This document shows, one piece after another, positions 22,747 through 37,700 of a stretch of 64,000 nucleotides of DNA. The position numbers were made by a program, and so were the translations under genes. Below the pieces are notes generated by a model. It worked only from the letters and a program-made list of their open reading frames with translations, ran no database searches and was not told where the DNA came from. The stretch's first letter is position 1. Each line of letters opens with the position of its first letter. This stretch comes from Owenia fusiformis (taxonomy: Eukaryota > Annelida > Polychaeta > Sabellida > Oweniidae): assembly GCA_903813345.2 (NCBI GenBank), contig CAIIXF020000005.1, positions 494,001 to 558,000 on the forward strand, given 5' to 3'.

Positions 22747-25700
22747 CTATAATGGCCAATTCCATTGATTTTTAGGGGGTTCATTTTCTAATGGTTCCCA
22801 TGGCTTCCATTGGTTCATTTTACGTGCAAGAAGTAACTCCCGCTCGGCCTGGAATGAAGAGCAACATTGAACATTTTCTGATATTAAACTTACAATATAT
22901 TAACACAGTGGGTGATAGAGCAGTGAATTATTATTCTCCAATGACAATTTGTAATTTTATTACTAATAAATGCAAATTTTGTTTTGTTGAAATGGAATCT
23001 TCATGACAATTTTTAGATCAATAGACCTTTGCTGTAAATCTTAACATTTGTTGCTACTCAACATAAACCAGAATATAAACACCACAAAAACCAAAACATT
23101 AGCTAGATTCAAAATGTATTTTGCGGAGTTAACAACTGGTTTTAATCAAACATTGGATTGAACCTACTGCTAATATTGAAAAATAGCTAGAACTTTACAT
23201 GCACAGCATGGCTTTTACCTAAGCTATAATGACATGAATGATATATCATTGTTTTATGGGAGTAACATAACATGACTGGATTTATTGAAAAGGTCCATTG
23301 TGTACTTGGTCATATTAACAAGTCAGAAAATAAATTCTAAAAATTAATGGAAAAACAGTCATGCCCTCAGGTCAAAACGACCTGGTTAAGTCTTGATTTT
23401 GTTCATGAATTGTAAATTAAAACCTGTCACGTGAAACACCTCTTTAAGTGGAACAATAGTGGAACACTTTTTATGTAACCAAGGTGATCCATTTACAGGT
23501 TTTAATGTATTTGTGTTCCCTGTTTGACAACTTCTTTAATTACCTGTAATACAACTTCTTCAATTTGCCCACCATTGATTTTTTCTTCCAACTTAAGAGC
23601 ATTTGGTTCCTAAAATCAGAAAAAAACAAATATCAGATTACATAGATACAGGATGACATGGGTATTAATGCCATTGAATGACATGAACATATGCCATTGG
23701 ATTACATGTATGCCATTGAATGATGTGGGTATTAATGCCATTGAATGACATGAACATATGCCATTGGATTACATATATGCCTTTGGATGACGTGGGTATT
23801 AATGCCATTAGGTGATTTGGCCATTGGATTACATGAACAAGCCATTGGATTACATGAACAAGCCATTGGATTACATGAATGGGCCATTGGATCACATGAA
23901 TTGGCCATTGGCTAACATGAACGAGACATTGGATTACATGAATGGGCCATTGGATTACATGAATGGGCCATTGAATGATGTGGGTATTAATGCCATTGGA
24001 TTACATGAGCTGGCCATTGGATTACATGAATGGGCCATTGGATCACATGAATTGGCCATTGGCTAACATGAACGAGACATTGGATTACATGAATGGGCCA
24101 TTGGATTACATGAACAAGCCATTGGATTACATGAATGGGCCATTGGCTAACATGAACGAGACATTGGATTACATGAATGGGCCATTGGCTAAAATGAACG
24201 AGACATTGGATTACATGAATGGGCCATTGGATCACATGAATTGGCCATTGGCTAACATGAACGAGACATTGGATTACATGAATGGGCCATTGGCTAACAT
24301 GAACGAGACATTGGATTACATGAGCTGGCCATTGGATTACATGAATATGGGCCATTGGATTACATGAATGGGCCATTGGATTACATGAATATGGGCCATT
24401 GGATTACATGAACTGGCCATTGGATTACATGAATGGGCCATTGGATTACATGAATATGGGCCATTGGATTACATGAACTGGCCATTGGATTACATGAATG
24501 GGCCATTTGATTACATGAACTGGCCATTGGCTAACATGAACGGGACATTGGATTACATGAGCTGGCCATTGAATTACATGAATATGGGCCATTGGATTAC
24601 ATGAACTGGCCATTGGATTACATGAATGGGTCATTGGATTACATGAATGGGCCATTGGATCACATAAATGGGCCATTGGATTACATGAATATGGGCCATT
24701 GGCTAACATGAACAAGACATTGGATTACATGAATGGGCCATTGGATCACATGAATTGGCCATTGGATTACATGAACGGGACATTGGATTACATGAGCTGG
24801 CCATTGGATTACATGAATGGACCATTGGATTACATGAACTGGCCATTGGATTACATGAATGGGCAATTGGATTACATGAATATGGGCCATTGGATTACAC
24901 GAATGGGCCATTGGATTACATGAATGGGCCATTGGATTACATGAACTGGCCATTGGATTACAAGAATGGGCCATTGGATTACATGAACTGGCCATTGGAT
25001 TACATGAATATGGGCCATTGGATTACATGAATATGGGCCATTGGATTACATATGGGCCATTGGATTACATGAATATGGGCCATTGAATTACATGAATATG
25101 AGCCATTGGATTTTGACGGTATGTGCCCAGGTTACCTAGTTCCAAGGCTGGTCTCTGAGGAATGTCACGCAAGGAGTCGATAGACCAGCATTGGAAGAAT
25201 GTAAGCCAACTTAAAGGTGCTTTCTCATCTCAACTGAAAGTGTTCATGTCATAGTCATTTCAATTAAAAAGGGTGCACATGTAATAAAATCATGGTATAG
25301 TCAGAAACCCATGCCTCTCAATCGTTTCAAAAATTTACCCAACGTGTTCGTCTCTGTTAATTTATGGCATCCATACTTTTTTGAAAGGTAACACTTTGAG
25401 GTTCAATTTTCTGCCGGATGCCCTTGCAAACTCTCATTGGTTGCTCTGTATTGTAGCATTCCGTTACCATGGTTACGCATCTATAGACATCTTACCTTGG
25501 AATCTTAAATCATTTGTAGTTTTGTCATCATTTTGTCTATAGAAATGATATTGGTATCAAATTAAACCTAAAACAATTTCCCATATAATTACGATATTCA
25601 ATTATGCAAATTAGCTCATTTGCATAAATTGTGACGTCATAAATCCATTTTTGGTTCAGCATTTTCAAGTATAGCAATGTATCTTTAAGAACTGAAGCCG

Positions 25701-28700
25701 TACGGTAGAATTTCTTCAAGGTCATGACTTTTATTCTATGAGCAAAAGGTTTAAGCAACACAAAAGTGAAAACAGATTCAAAATTGGATCAGAACTAACA
25801 AAGTTATTAAGCTTTCTAGGCAGCTACCATGAACGTTATCATTTAACAATTAACTTTAAACATCTTACCTTAGAATTGAAATGTTTGGTAGCTTTGTCAT
25901 TATTTGGTCTATAGAGGAGATCTTGGTATCAAATTGATCCGAATTGAAAAACCGGTATGGTAACGATATTCAATTATGCAAATGAGCTAATTTGCATAAA
26001 TCATGATGTCATCAATCTATTTTTGGTTCAGAACTTCCAAGTATAGCAACATATTTATTAGATCCGAGGTTGTATGGCGTAGTTTCTGCATTCTTTGTCA
26101 TTTATTCTATGAGTGGAAGAGGTATGAGCAACATAAAAATGATTCAAAATTGAATTAGTATTAGCAAAGTAATTCAGCTTTTGAGACAGCTACTATGAAC
26201 GATACTATTTGAAAATCATAAATAAAACACTAAAATAACAAAAATGAAACAAAGCTGATTCAAGCTTATTGAGTGAAAAATATATAGTTTCCATGTCACT
26301 GTATTAATTGGTCTATAGAAATGATACAGGTATTTGTAATTTTGACTATCATTGACAGGGGTCAAAACAGTTTTTTTGATTCATAGGCGTCAATCTATTT
26401 AAAAAGGCGAAACATCATGACTGCATGGTCAAACATAAATATTTGTGCTGCGATTCAAGCAGTGAACATCTACATGAATTTTTTAACTGATTTGCTTCAT
26501 AGGCGTCAATCTATTTAAACATCATGAAAGGTCAAACATTAATATTTGTGCTGGGTTTCAAGCGTGAATATCTATATGACCTGTTTATACAAATTGATGA
26601 CGTAATATCACAAAATGTATGTCATTGCTGTTTTTTATGTCACCATCAAAAGCGGTGACATATTATTATGGTCTCCATTTATTGAGATGGCGTTTTGTTG
26701 AATTTTCTAGCAGAAATCGACTCCCCTTCATTCATTTTGTCAGATTATTGGCAGTGACATTAAAAATACAATTTTTATTACTAGGGTGTCTCAAAAAATG
26801 TACCCAAAGGTATATCAACAGCAAAGATAAATTAATCAATTTTTTCAGATATTTTTTGCATGGTAAATTTAGGAAAAGCATGTAAGTTTTCTCTCCAAAT
26901 CTAAATTTTTAGGTCGGTCTTTGTCTTATTCCATGTGTTTAATTTAACCTCCTTACATTTCGATGAAAGACTGCATCCTTACTGCTACATTGTCTATCAT
27001 ATATGATAATGTTTCTGGTGGAATGTTTTGAATTTCCTTTTACATGTTGATCTCAAGTTGTTCTATGTCTCTTGGCTTGGGATAAGCATAAACATGGTTC
27101 TTCAAGTCACCCCAGAGAAAATGTTTGGGGTGTCAAATGTGTTGAATAGGGCGGCCCTAACAATGTCTTTACACAGAGAGAAGAAACTGCTTTCATGAGA
27201 ATTTTTGTGTGGTCCTTGCTGTACATGGAGGTACTCAAACTGTCTGGAACCACAGTGTTCTCATTTGTATATCATTCAGTCTCCGTAACTCTGGCAGATG
27301 GAGCTCCATTATCAATTAACCGCTAAATCATTTGACGATAATTGACCTGGTTCTCTGTGATTGTTCTGCCATCTTCAACCTTGGGACTTCTTTCTTTGGG
27401 GTTATTTGAAGGAGCATTTTAAGCTAACCCCAAGCCAAAAGACCTGGAACAACATAAGGCCAACACCCAAAGAGAAAATCAAAACGTTCCACTTGAAACA
27501 TTATCAAATGTAATGAACAATCTAGCAAAAGGATATAGGCTGTCATCGAAATATGAAATAAAAAGTAAAGGGTTAAATCATCAAAAAGGCAAGACTGAAC
27601 TAAAAACTTTGTAATGGGGAGGAAACTTACATGCTTCAGACCATGCAAAAATATCTGAAAATATTGATTGGTTTATCTGTGCCATTAATATTCTTTTGGG
27701 TACATTTTTGAGACACCTCATATTATTTATCATACCAAGCTATTATAGTTCATAGATAGTATTGCATTTTTATATTAAGTGTTAATGAAGCGTAGAAATG
27801 AATAGTGAGGACTTGTGTGAACCCAAGAGTTCCTACATCCAAGTGTTACTGATTTCCATGTGACTAACATCACCTTAATAGTGTAACTTTTTTTTGAACA
27901 AATTAACGATTTATCACCATGTCATCCATGTGACATTGATATCCGCGTTAACATCACCTATATGTCATTCATTCATGCTATAATCTTCATGTACCATTAT
28001 CCATGTCCGGAACCTATATGGCAGTGGTTGAGTTTTTCTTTTGTATCTATTTCAGTGGTGACTTTCATGACAGGGATGCTTTTATTCAATGTATCCATCA
28101 TCTTTGTCATGCACATTGATCTCCATGTTCACCTCACCAGTGTGATTTGACTCTCGAATATCATCTGTGTGACATTGATCTCCTGGTTTTTGATATAATC
28201 TGTTATATTGATTAGATCTTCAGAAACCCTTGTCTGAAAATAATTTAAATCCATGCAATGAAATAATATCTCTGCTCCCTAAACTACATACTGTATGCTA
28301 TTTTCATGCCATATTAAAGCTTCTAAACTATAAAAAGTATATTAAAATAGTTTGATTCAACCTCTGTCAATCATGCTACGTGATTAACTCCTTTATTTTG
28401 CACCAAAATCTCATGTTGTTACTGTTCATAGATTTGTACATATTTTATATTTTGGAAACCTTTTAAAACAAGTTTAGATAATAAGTTCCATACCACACAT
28501 ACTTCCATTGGAGATGTAGGAAACCTATATAGATATAGGAAGGGTTAGTTAAAGAGGCTCTATGCCATAGGATAATACATTCAAGACCCCTCTGGACTTT
28601 TTTGCATAATGAGTTTCACCACATATATACCCATTTACTTACCAAAGAAGTAGTCCCAAATCCCCCCCTTTCAGTGTTAATTTTGCGATTGTGCTGGCTG

Positions 28701-31700
28701 ATCTAATTATTTTCGAAGAAATTAATTCAATCTGAAGTTTGAATATACCAGGAAAGTCATCCTGTTATCTGATTGGTCGTTGAATCTATTTATCATAAAC
28801 CTGATTGCCTGCCTGGTTCAAGGCGCTTGTGTGACTCAATGGGGATTCCCCTCGCTAGCCGAGGAATCGATTGTGTTTAATTCTGGAGTTTGGTTGTTCT
28901 GTTGATTATTTCCGATATTTCGGCAATAATATACCCAAAAGCTATTCTCAAGATATATCCATGGTATGTGAGATATTATATGAGCAATAACAATAGGACA
29001 TCATTGATTGTCTGGGGGAGAAACCTATGGCATAATGCATCTTTAAAGTCCTACGAATATCACTTCTTTTAAAGGGCATTTTTTCTTCGTGGCTATTTCA
29101 ACAGACTTTAATTTCAGGATTACAAGTACTACTACTGAGCTCTTTGTATGGATATGGTTATCATTTTCCATTGCATATCAAAGAGGTTATACTTTGTAAA
29201 ATTATAAAAAAACTACTTTTCAATTTGCTTCCTGAAGTACCTGTTGCTTATAGTCCATTTTCAGAAAAGCTATAACAAAAATCATTCTAAGGTTGAATCA
29301 CCAAGGATTTTGAAGGTTACAAAATTCCCTTGAAGTAGTTGTCATATTAGTACCCTGTACCCTACCATCTGCCGGAAAGTATTCACACAGTTGCGTACAC
29401 TGAGCTACAAGGCCTAAGTGTGACAGTTCCATCAAAGGAATGCATCCTGGAGGGTGTGATGTGACTCCCTCAATTCTTGACACATGTTCTAATGTTGACA
29501 CTCTATCTGTATTTTGAATATAAAATGGTAATTAAGGTGTATTTAGCTTATGTTCAAATATCAACAAAATTTTGTTTTCAGCTTTTTCACATGTTAGAAA
29601 TCAAATGAAACCAAGAACACTCCTCCATATAATTTCTGTAAATACTAATATGTATACTAGTCAACATATTATGTCAAAATAGCATAATTAAAGCATTACT
29701 ATGTATTTATATGAATCATTGACAGTGTATGGTAAATTATAAAATTGGATTTTAAAATACAGGATCGAGATCACACGATTTTGACCCCTGTGAATGATAG
29801 TCAAAATACATGTAACATCTCCACATACTTACATGTTCAGTTCAATGGAATAATATGAACAAGTCATGTACATTTTTACTCAATAAGATTGAAACAACAA
29901 TGTTTGTTTCTTTTTTCGTTATTGTAAAACTTTTTATAATTGTCGTTCCCAGTAGCTGCCCCAAAAACTGAATAACTGCTAATTCTGATCCAATTCTGAA
30001 TCTGTTGTCTCCTGAATGTTGCCTATATATCATCCACTCATCAAATAAAGGTCAAAACTATGCACACATTCTGTCATACGGGCTCAGTTCTAATAGGTAT
30101 GTTGCTAAACTGGGATATTCTAAACAAAATAGATGGATGACGTCACAATTTATGCAAATTAGCTAGTTTGCATAATTGAACATTGTAATCGTACAGGAAA
30201 TTTAATAAGGTCTAATTCGATACCAATGTCATTTCTATAGACCAAATAATGACAAAGCTACAAACATTTTAAACTTCCATAGTAAGATGTCTGAATATAA
30301 TTGTCAAATAATGACATTCACAGTAGCTTCCTCGAAAGTTTAATAACTTTGGTAATACTGATCCAATTTTGAATCTGTTTTCACTTTTATGTTGCTTATA
30401 CCTTCTTCTTATAGACTAAAGGACCAAACTTTGCAGAAATTCTGACATATGGCCTCAATTCTAATAGATATGTTGCTATACTTGAAAATCCTGAATCAAA
30501 AATTGATTGATGACGTCACAATTTATGCAAATGAGCTAATTTGCATAATTGAATATCAATAGTTTATGGGAAATTTAATTTTGTTTAATTTGATACCAAT
30601 ATCATCTCTATAGACCAAATAATGACAAAGTTACAAATGATCTAAGATTCCAAGGTAAGATGTTTATAGATGCGTAACCATGGTAACGGAATGCTACAAT
30701 ACAGAGCAACCAATGAGAGTTTGCAAGGGCATCCGGCAGCAAATTGAACCTCAAAGTGTTACCTTTCAAAAAAGTATGGATGCCATAAATTAACAGAGAC
30801 GAACACGTTGGGTAAATTTTTGAAACGATAGAGAGGCATGGGTTTCTGACTAGTAATGCTGGCAATGGTGTTTGATAAAGTACAAGTGTTTGAATTAAAG
30901 TGCAAGAGTTTGATATAAAATACAAGAGTTCGCAATAAAGTACAAGTGTCTGATATAAAGTACAAGTGTTTGGTATAAAGTACATGTGTTTGATAAAGTA
31001 CAAGTGTTTGGTATAAAGTACAAGTGTTTGATATAAAATACAAGTGTTTGAAATAAAGTACAAGTGTCTGATATAAAGTACAAGTGTTTGGTATAAAGTA
31101 CATGTGTTTGATAAAATACAAGTGTTTGGTATAAAGTACAAGTGTTTGATATAAAATACAAGTGTTTGATAAAGTACAAGTGTTTGAATTAAAGTGCATG
31201 AGTTTGGTATAAAGTACAAGTGCTTGATTTAAAGTGCATGAGTTTGATATAAAGTACAAGTGTTTGATTTAAAATGCATGAGTTTGATATAAAGTCAAGT
31301 GTTTGATTTAAAGTGCATGGGTGTGATATAAAGTACAAATGTTTGATGTAAAGTGCATGAGTTTAATATAAAGTACAAATGTTTGATGTAAAGTGCATGA
31401 GTTTGATATAAAGTACAAATGTTTGATGTAAAGTGCATGAGTTTGATATAAAGTACAAATGTTTGATGTAAAGTGCATGAGTTTGATATAAAGTACAAAT
31501 GTTTGATTTAAAGTGCATGAGTTTGATATAAAGTACAAATGTTTGAATTAAAGTGCATGAGTTTGGTATAAAGTACAAGTGCTTGATTTAAAGTGCATGA
31601 GTTTAATATAGAGTACAAGTGTTTGATTTAAAGTCCATGAGTTTGATATAAAGTACAAGTGTTTGATTTAAAGTCCATAAGTTTGATATAAAGTACAAAT

Positions 31701-34700
31701 GTTTGATATAAAGTACAAGTGTTTGATTTAAAGTGCATGAGTTTGATATAAAGTACAAGTGTTCGATTTAAAGTGCATGAGTTTGATATAAAGTACAAGT
31801 GTTTGATTTAAAGTGCATGAGTTTGATATAAAGTACAAGTGTTCGATTTAAAGTGCATGAGTTTGATATAAAGTACAAGTGTTTGATTTAAAGTGCATGA
31901 GTTTGATATAAAGTACAAGTGTTTGATTTAAAGTGCATGAGTTTGAATTAAAGTACAAGTGTTTGATTTAAAGTGCATGAGTGTGATATAAAGTACAAAT
32001 ATTTGATTTAAAGTGCATGAGTTTGATATAAAGTACAAATGTTTGATTTAAAGTGCATGAGTTTGATATAAAGTACAAGTGTTTGATATAAAGTGCATGA
32101 GTTTGATATAAAGTACAAATGTTTGATTTAAAGTGCATGAGTTTGATATATAGTACAAGTGTTTGATTTAAAGTCCATGAGTTTGATATAAAGTACAAAT
32201 GCTTGATTTAAAGTGCATGAGCTTAATATAAAGTACAAATGTTTGATATAAAATGCAATGTAAAAGAGCCTCCAAAAGATTCATATTTTTGAAGGTATAA
32301 TAATGACTAAAAGATAAAGTATAAAATGACCCCCAATAGACACCATGAGATAAGTTTTCAGGTGTTTTTTATTATTATCAATGAGAAGCTGTTAAGACTT
32401 ATGTCAAGTGGTACATAATAGGTTGTACAAAATTATATCTAGTATAAACTTTGATTAAAAGACTAGCTGTGTGCTTTTTAACATTTTACAAACCAGTTGC
32501 CCAAATTTTGTGGGTTTACATAAGACTAAAAGATATTTTTAAAAAAGGAGGAGAGTTAGTTTGACTAGACCTTCAAACAGGGGGAAAATATTTTCAACTT
32601 TATTCACCCATACCAGTGTAGTACATCACCAATTTTCAAAATAACTTTAACCATCATGATCATACATGGACGAGATATTCAGGTAACTGATAAGCACACC
32701 TATAAATTATGTATCTGACTATCATCAATGTGACAGCATACATATAGACATACATCGTGTCTTTACTTATCTACACAACCACCAAGATAAAGGCAGTGAC
32801 TGAGCAACAGGAAAAAAATCTATAATTATGATGATGCGTGTCAAATTATTTTTGATACTCTTCAACACTTTGCAGTGCATGACACTTGTAACAGGGTACA
32901 GGACGAGGTTTGGTATGAAACAGTATGTGGAATATCAGATTGGCTCAGTAGATTCAAAGCTGATACTGACAGCCCCACATGGTGGCTCATTATCGCCAAC
33001 TACAATGCCCAACCGCACACACGGTTGTTTCGATAATGAAACTGAACAATGTATTTATAGACATAACTGCGGGACACCAACACGAAGCAAATGTAAAGTT
33101 TTAATGGCTACAGACACGAATACACGCAATCTTGCGATTTTAATCGCAGATCAGATTGAGGCCAAAACTGGAAAACGCCCCCATGTCATACTGAACAATC
33201 TTGGTCGATGGAAAATGGATGCGAATCGTGATGCAGATCAAGCAGCATTTGGCGTACCAGAAACCAAAAGGGCTTATGATGAGTTTCATGAATTTGTCAA
33301 TAACGCAAAATTGGCAATATCACCAAGTAGTGGTCTACTGTTGGACATTCACGGAGTTCAGTCTCACCCAGAAGCTTGGGTGGAACTTGGTTATCGTTTG
33401 ACAAAATCAAACCTGAACAAGAACACTGTCTTGGCTGAGTATTCATCCATCAAAAACCTTGCAGCAACCTCTTCATACACATTTGAGCAGATTCTACGAG
33501 GAGATAAAAGTTTGGGACACTTCATGCTGCGGGAAAATCTGTCATTTAATAGTAGAGTTGTTCCATCCCCAGATACACCATCTCCAGGGAGTGGTGGATA
33601 TTACCGAGGGGGTTACATAACAAAGCATCATGGATCTAGATATGCTGGTACAATAGATGCCATTCAGATAGAATCACCAAGGCCTTTGAGAGATCTACTC
33701 TACAACGGAGACAAAGCGTATGCGATTGATTTAGCTAATGCTGTAATTGGTTTTCTTGGAGTACATTACTGATTTTCTCCAAGTGCATTACTGATTAGTT
33801 CAATGCACTTACTACATGTACTGATTTTCTAAATTTAACTACTGACTGTCCTAACTAGACATGTTTCACAGTGTACATTATTCTGGTTATGTAAAATGTT
33901 ATACCTCTGCATACAAAAACTCTAAACGAATTTGAAATGAATATTTAAATTACCAGTTAAGTGAGATTACTGTACTCCGTGGAGATTATATTATCATGCC
34001 TAAATAGTTCAAAAAATATTTCACCTTTTATCATATAGATAAAATATTACACACTGGACTTTACACAGATGTCTGCATTGATCATTTAGTAAATCATTAA
34101 ATATATGCCAATATACTGAAAAAAATCATAAATAAACAAACAACGCATTAACATGACAAAATGTCACCTGACCACCTAGTTGCTCACAATATATTAGTAT
34201 AATCTTAAGTCAGATTTGAATTCCTGAGAATTTGTAGATGATTTTGAAAAAGTGGTCAAGTTGAAAAAAGAGCTTTTTTGACCCTGAGAAGGTCATTGAA
34301 GGTGAAATCTCAAATCTAAAGTCAGATTTTAAGTTCTGAGAACTTGTAAATAATTTTGAAAAAAGAAATTGGTCAATTTAAAGTAAGTTGAAAAAATACC
34401 TTTTTAACCTTGAGAAGGTCATTGAAGGTCAAATATTCTTTTGACCTTGAGAATGTCATTGGAGGTCAAATCTAATTTCGGATTTGAACTTCTGAGGACT
34501 TCTAGATGATTTTGAAAAAATTGGTCAAGTTGAAACATGTTGAAAAAAGACCTTTTTCGAAATTGAGGAGGTCAATGAATCTAAAGTCAGATTTGAACTT
34601 CTGATAACTTGAAAATGTCATTAAAGGTCAAATCTTTAGTCAGATTTCAACTTTTGAGAACTTTTAGATGATTTTGAAAAAAAATTTGGTCAATTTGAAG

Positions 34701-37700
34701 CAAGTAAAAAAACTACCTTTTTGACCTGTTTTACTTTGAAAAGGTCACTGAAGGTCAAATTTTAAATATAAAGATAGATTTGAACTCCTGAAAACTTTTG
34801 ATGATTTTGAAAAAACTGAAGACAGTCTAAACAGTATTTAAAGTTTTAAGAATTTGTTACAGATCCCAACTGCCACCCGCCGATCGCCAACCGCCACCCA
34901 CCGATCGCCAATCGCCGTCACAAAGAAACGGAGACCATAACAATATGTCACCACTTGGTTGTGACATAATAAAATGATTTTGATGGCCATTAAACGTATT
35001 TCAAATATTATTTGTTCCCAAGATTTCTTGCACTTTCTTTATATAGAGTATCAAAGATAATCTTCAGATACACATTCCAGTAATTTTTCCCTCAAATATG
35101 TAAAAGAAATGACAATACACAAAGATCCAACCAACATAAACATGCTTTTTAATCCCCCATTGCTAAGAGATGACTATCACATTCAAGGATTTAATGCATT
35201 TAGCGGCTTGCTTCCATAAAATTGTCATTCTTGCAGTTGGGCTTGTTGCCAAAATTAACATGGCAATTTAATTATGACACACCAAAGGTTCATAAATATT
35301 AACTTAGAACATTAACTTAAACAAAAGACTTTCTTTCAATTTAAAAAGGCAGCTCATATACCTTTCACATGAACCATTTTTTCTAAATTTCAATAATTAC
35401 AAAATGGAGAGGTTATGTCCCAGTCTATTGCTTATATATTAGTTACATATCATAAACAAATATTTCAGGGTTATTTGGTAAGAAAGTACAGCTGTTATAA
35501 TACATGTATACTTACTGCAAGGACTAATGCCAGTCTAGATTTTACAATAGTCTCTGTGTGTTTCCTATACATAGCGTCTTGCGGCATGGCTCCCAATGTG
35601 TTTAGAATCTTGGTGTAAAGAACCTTCAAACTCTGTAAACAAAATTAAATGTCACTTATTATTACCATAAAATTTATAAATGTAAGAACACCATACCAAA
35701 ATCATTTATTTCTATTTTCATTTTTTCATTTATTTTCTCACAAACCGTCAATCTAATTACCTTTGAAAAATCATTTAACCAATATATTTGACCAATTAAT
35801 CAACTAGAAACAGCAACTCCACGGAGTAGCAAATCCCAACGAACAAAATAATATGTCTTGATTAAGGGGCCATCTTGAAAATTTCTTCTTGAACAAAGCT
35901 CCATTGTCCCTAGGTGTCAGCATATAAAATTTTAACCAAATCTGTTCATTGGTATTTGAGTTATCAAAGATTATTTTTTTACAAAAAATGGTGGCCAATT
36001 TTTGCTGCTGTCTTGAAAATTTCTTCTTGAGCAGAGCTCCTTTGTCCCTTGGTATCAGCATATAAAATTTGAATCAAATCCATCAACTGGTATCTGGATT
36101 ATCATATTACATTTTATCCAATCGAATATGACATTTTTTATGAAAAATGGTGGCCATTTTGAACTGACAAGCAATATTTAAATTTCCTTCTCGAACAAAG
36201 ATCTTACATGTACCTATGAGGCATAAGCCTATAAAATTTGAATAAAATCCGTCAACTGGTATTTCAGTTATCGCCTAGACAGACGGATGAATGGATGGAT
36301 GAATGAAGAGACAGACAGATGAACGAATGGACAGCTTCTATATCCCCCTCGAACCTCATTAAGTGGGATAATAAGCAAATCATCAATGATTCTAGGCAGA
36401 CTAGCCCATTAAATATATTTCATGCACTTGAATTATTATAGAATAAGCAAATTAAGTACACACACCTGATGTGGATGTTTTGCCACAGCCATTCCAGTAA
36501 GACCAGTCGCCTGAAATACAAACAAGACAGTGAAGACACATAGTGGTAAATATTGCACCTTGATATACAATGACCACCATGCACCAGCATGGCCAAAATG
36601 CCTTTTCAGATATTGGCACTAGTCTGCTCTTGTATATTTTAACTGAGTTTGAAACTTATTAAAAATATTCTAAATTGATCTTCTTTCTTTCTTTAAAGGC
36701 TGACATTGCTCGAAAACGCAATATTTGGTCATGTTCTTATATCTTTATAAAACTGACAACATAATTATTGCTTCAATATTAAGTTGCCTTCGTTAATAAA
36801 TTTTTTTTTCTGCATAATATCAAAAACCTCAATTTAGTTAATAAAAAGAAATAAAAGAGGCAGCATCGAGATTCAAACCCTGACCAATCGCGTGGCAAGT
36901 TACGACTCTGACGTGAGACCACCGAGCTAATTGTTATTCAAATGGAGTAATTAATGCATATGGCTTTCCGTTTTCTAATCAATATTCTAAATTTAGAAAT
37001 CTTCAAAAAATTAGATGACTGGCGAACTTCTGAGCAATGGAAGGAACAATCATCATAATAACACCTTTATCATGAGTATTTCTACACAACATTTTCTCCA
37101 TTTGTTCATCATTGTATATTCTCTCATTAGACTTATAGCTCAAAATATCACAAGGTTACTCAGAACAACCCATGATTGCTTTCCCCAAAAAGATCATGGT
37201 TTAAGCATGATTTATCAATTTCTGTAATCTTGAAGTCTCAACAAACATTTAAAAAAAAGTACATGACTTTTCGTTAAAGAGATCGAGTCGTCCAGATTTC
37301 TATTCTGGACAATCAGTAATGTCCCAATATAATTGCTCATAAAACATCATATATACCTTAGATATATCTTGAGACCAAATCATAAGCACAATATCGACAA
37401 TATATTGAGGATATCAACAGGACAACCAAATGAACAACCAACTGTCAGAATTGAACGCAATAAGTTGAAAACAGAATACAATGTTTTTTTGGGGATTTAT
37501 CTATATTGTAACCCCCTAGAAGTAGTAAATATGGCTTCTCTAAGCCAAAATAATCTGAAGGAAAAAGCCAATCAGACTGGAACAAATTTGAGCGGGCTTT
37601 TTAAATTTGAATTTCTCACGCCTGGTGATTGTACAAAAATGATGGAGGGGGAATTAGGCGATTTCTGCAAGAAAACTCAACAAATTTGGAAGATTTATTT

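Noticed and set aside
23665-25030. Long frames on both strands (GPLDYMN and HVIQWP repeats)
   Set aside because: They are artefacts of a 21-bp minisatellite without stop codons. Both strands are open alike and units vary freely.
29298-29501. 67-codon - strand frame (also at 43112) as a captured host exon or transposase
   Set aside because: It is identical in both transposon copies simply because the copies are identical. No motif or splice context supports coding.
30608-32198. Long - strand frames with LYQTLVLY-like repeats
   Set aside because: They come from the 20/40-bp minisatellite. The non-repeat tail of the first one is just the transposon TIR.
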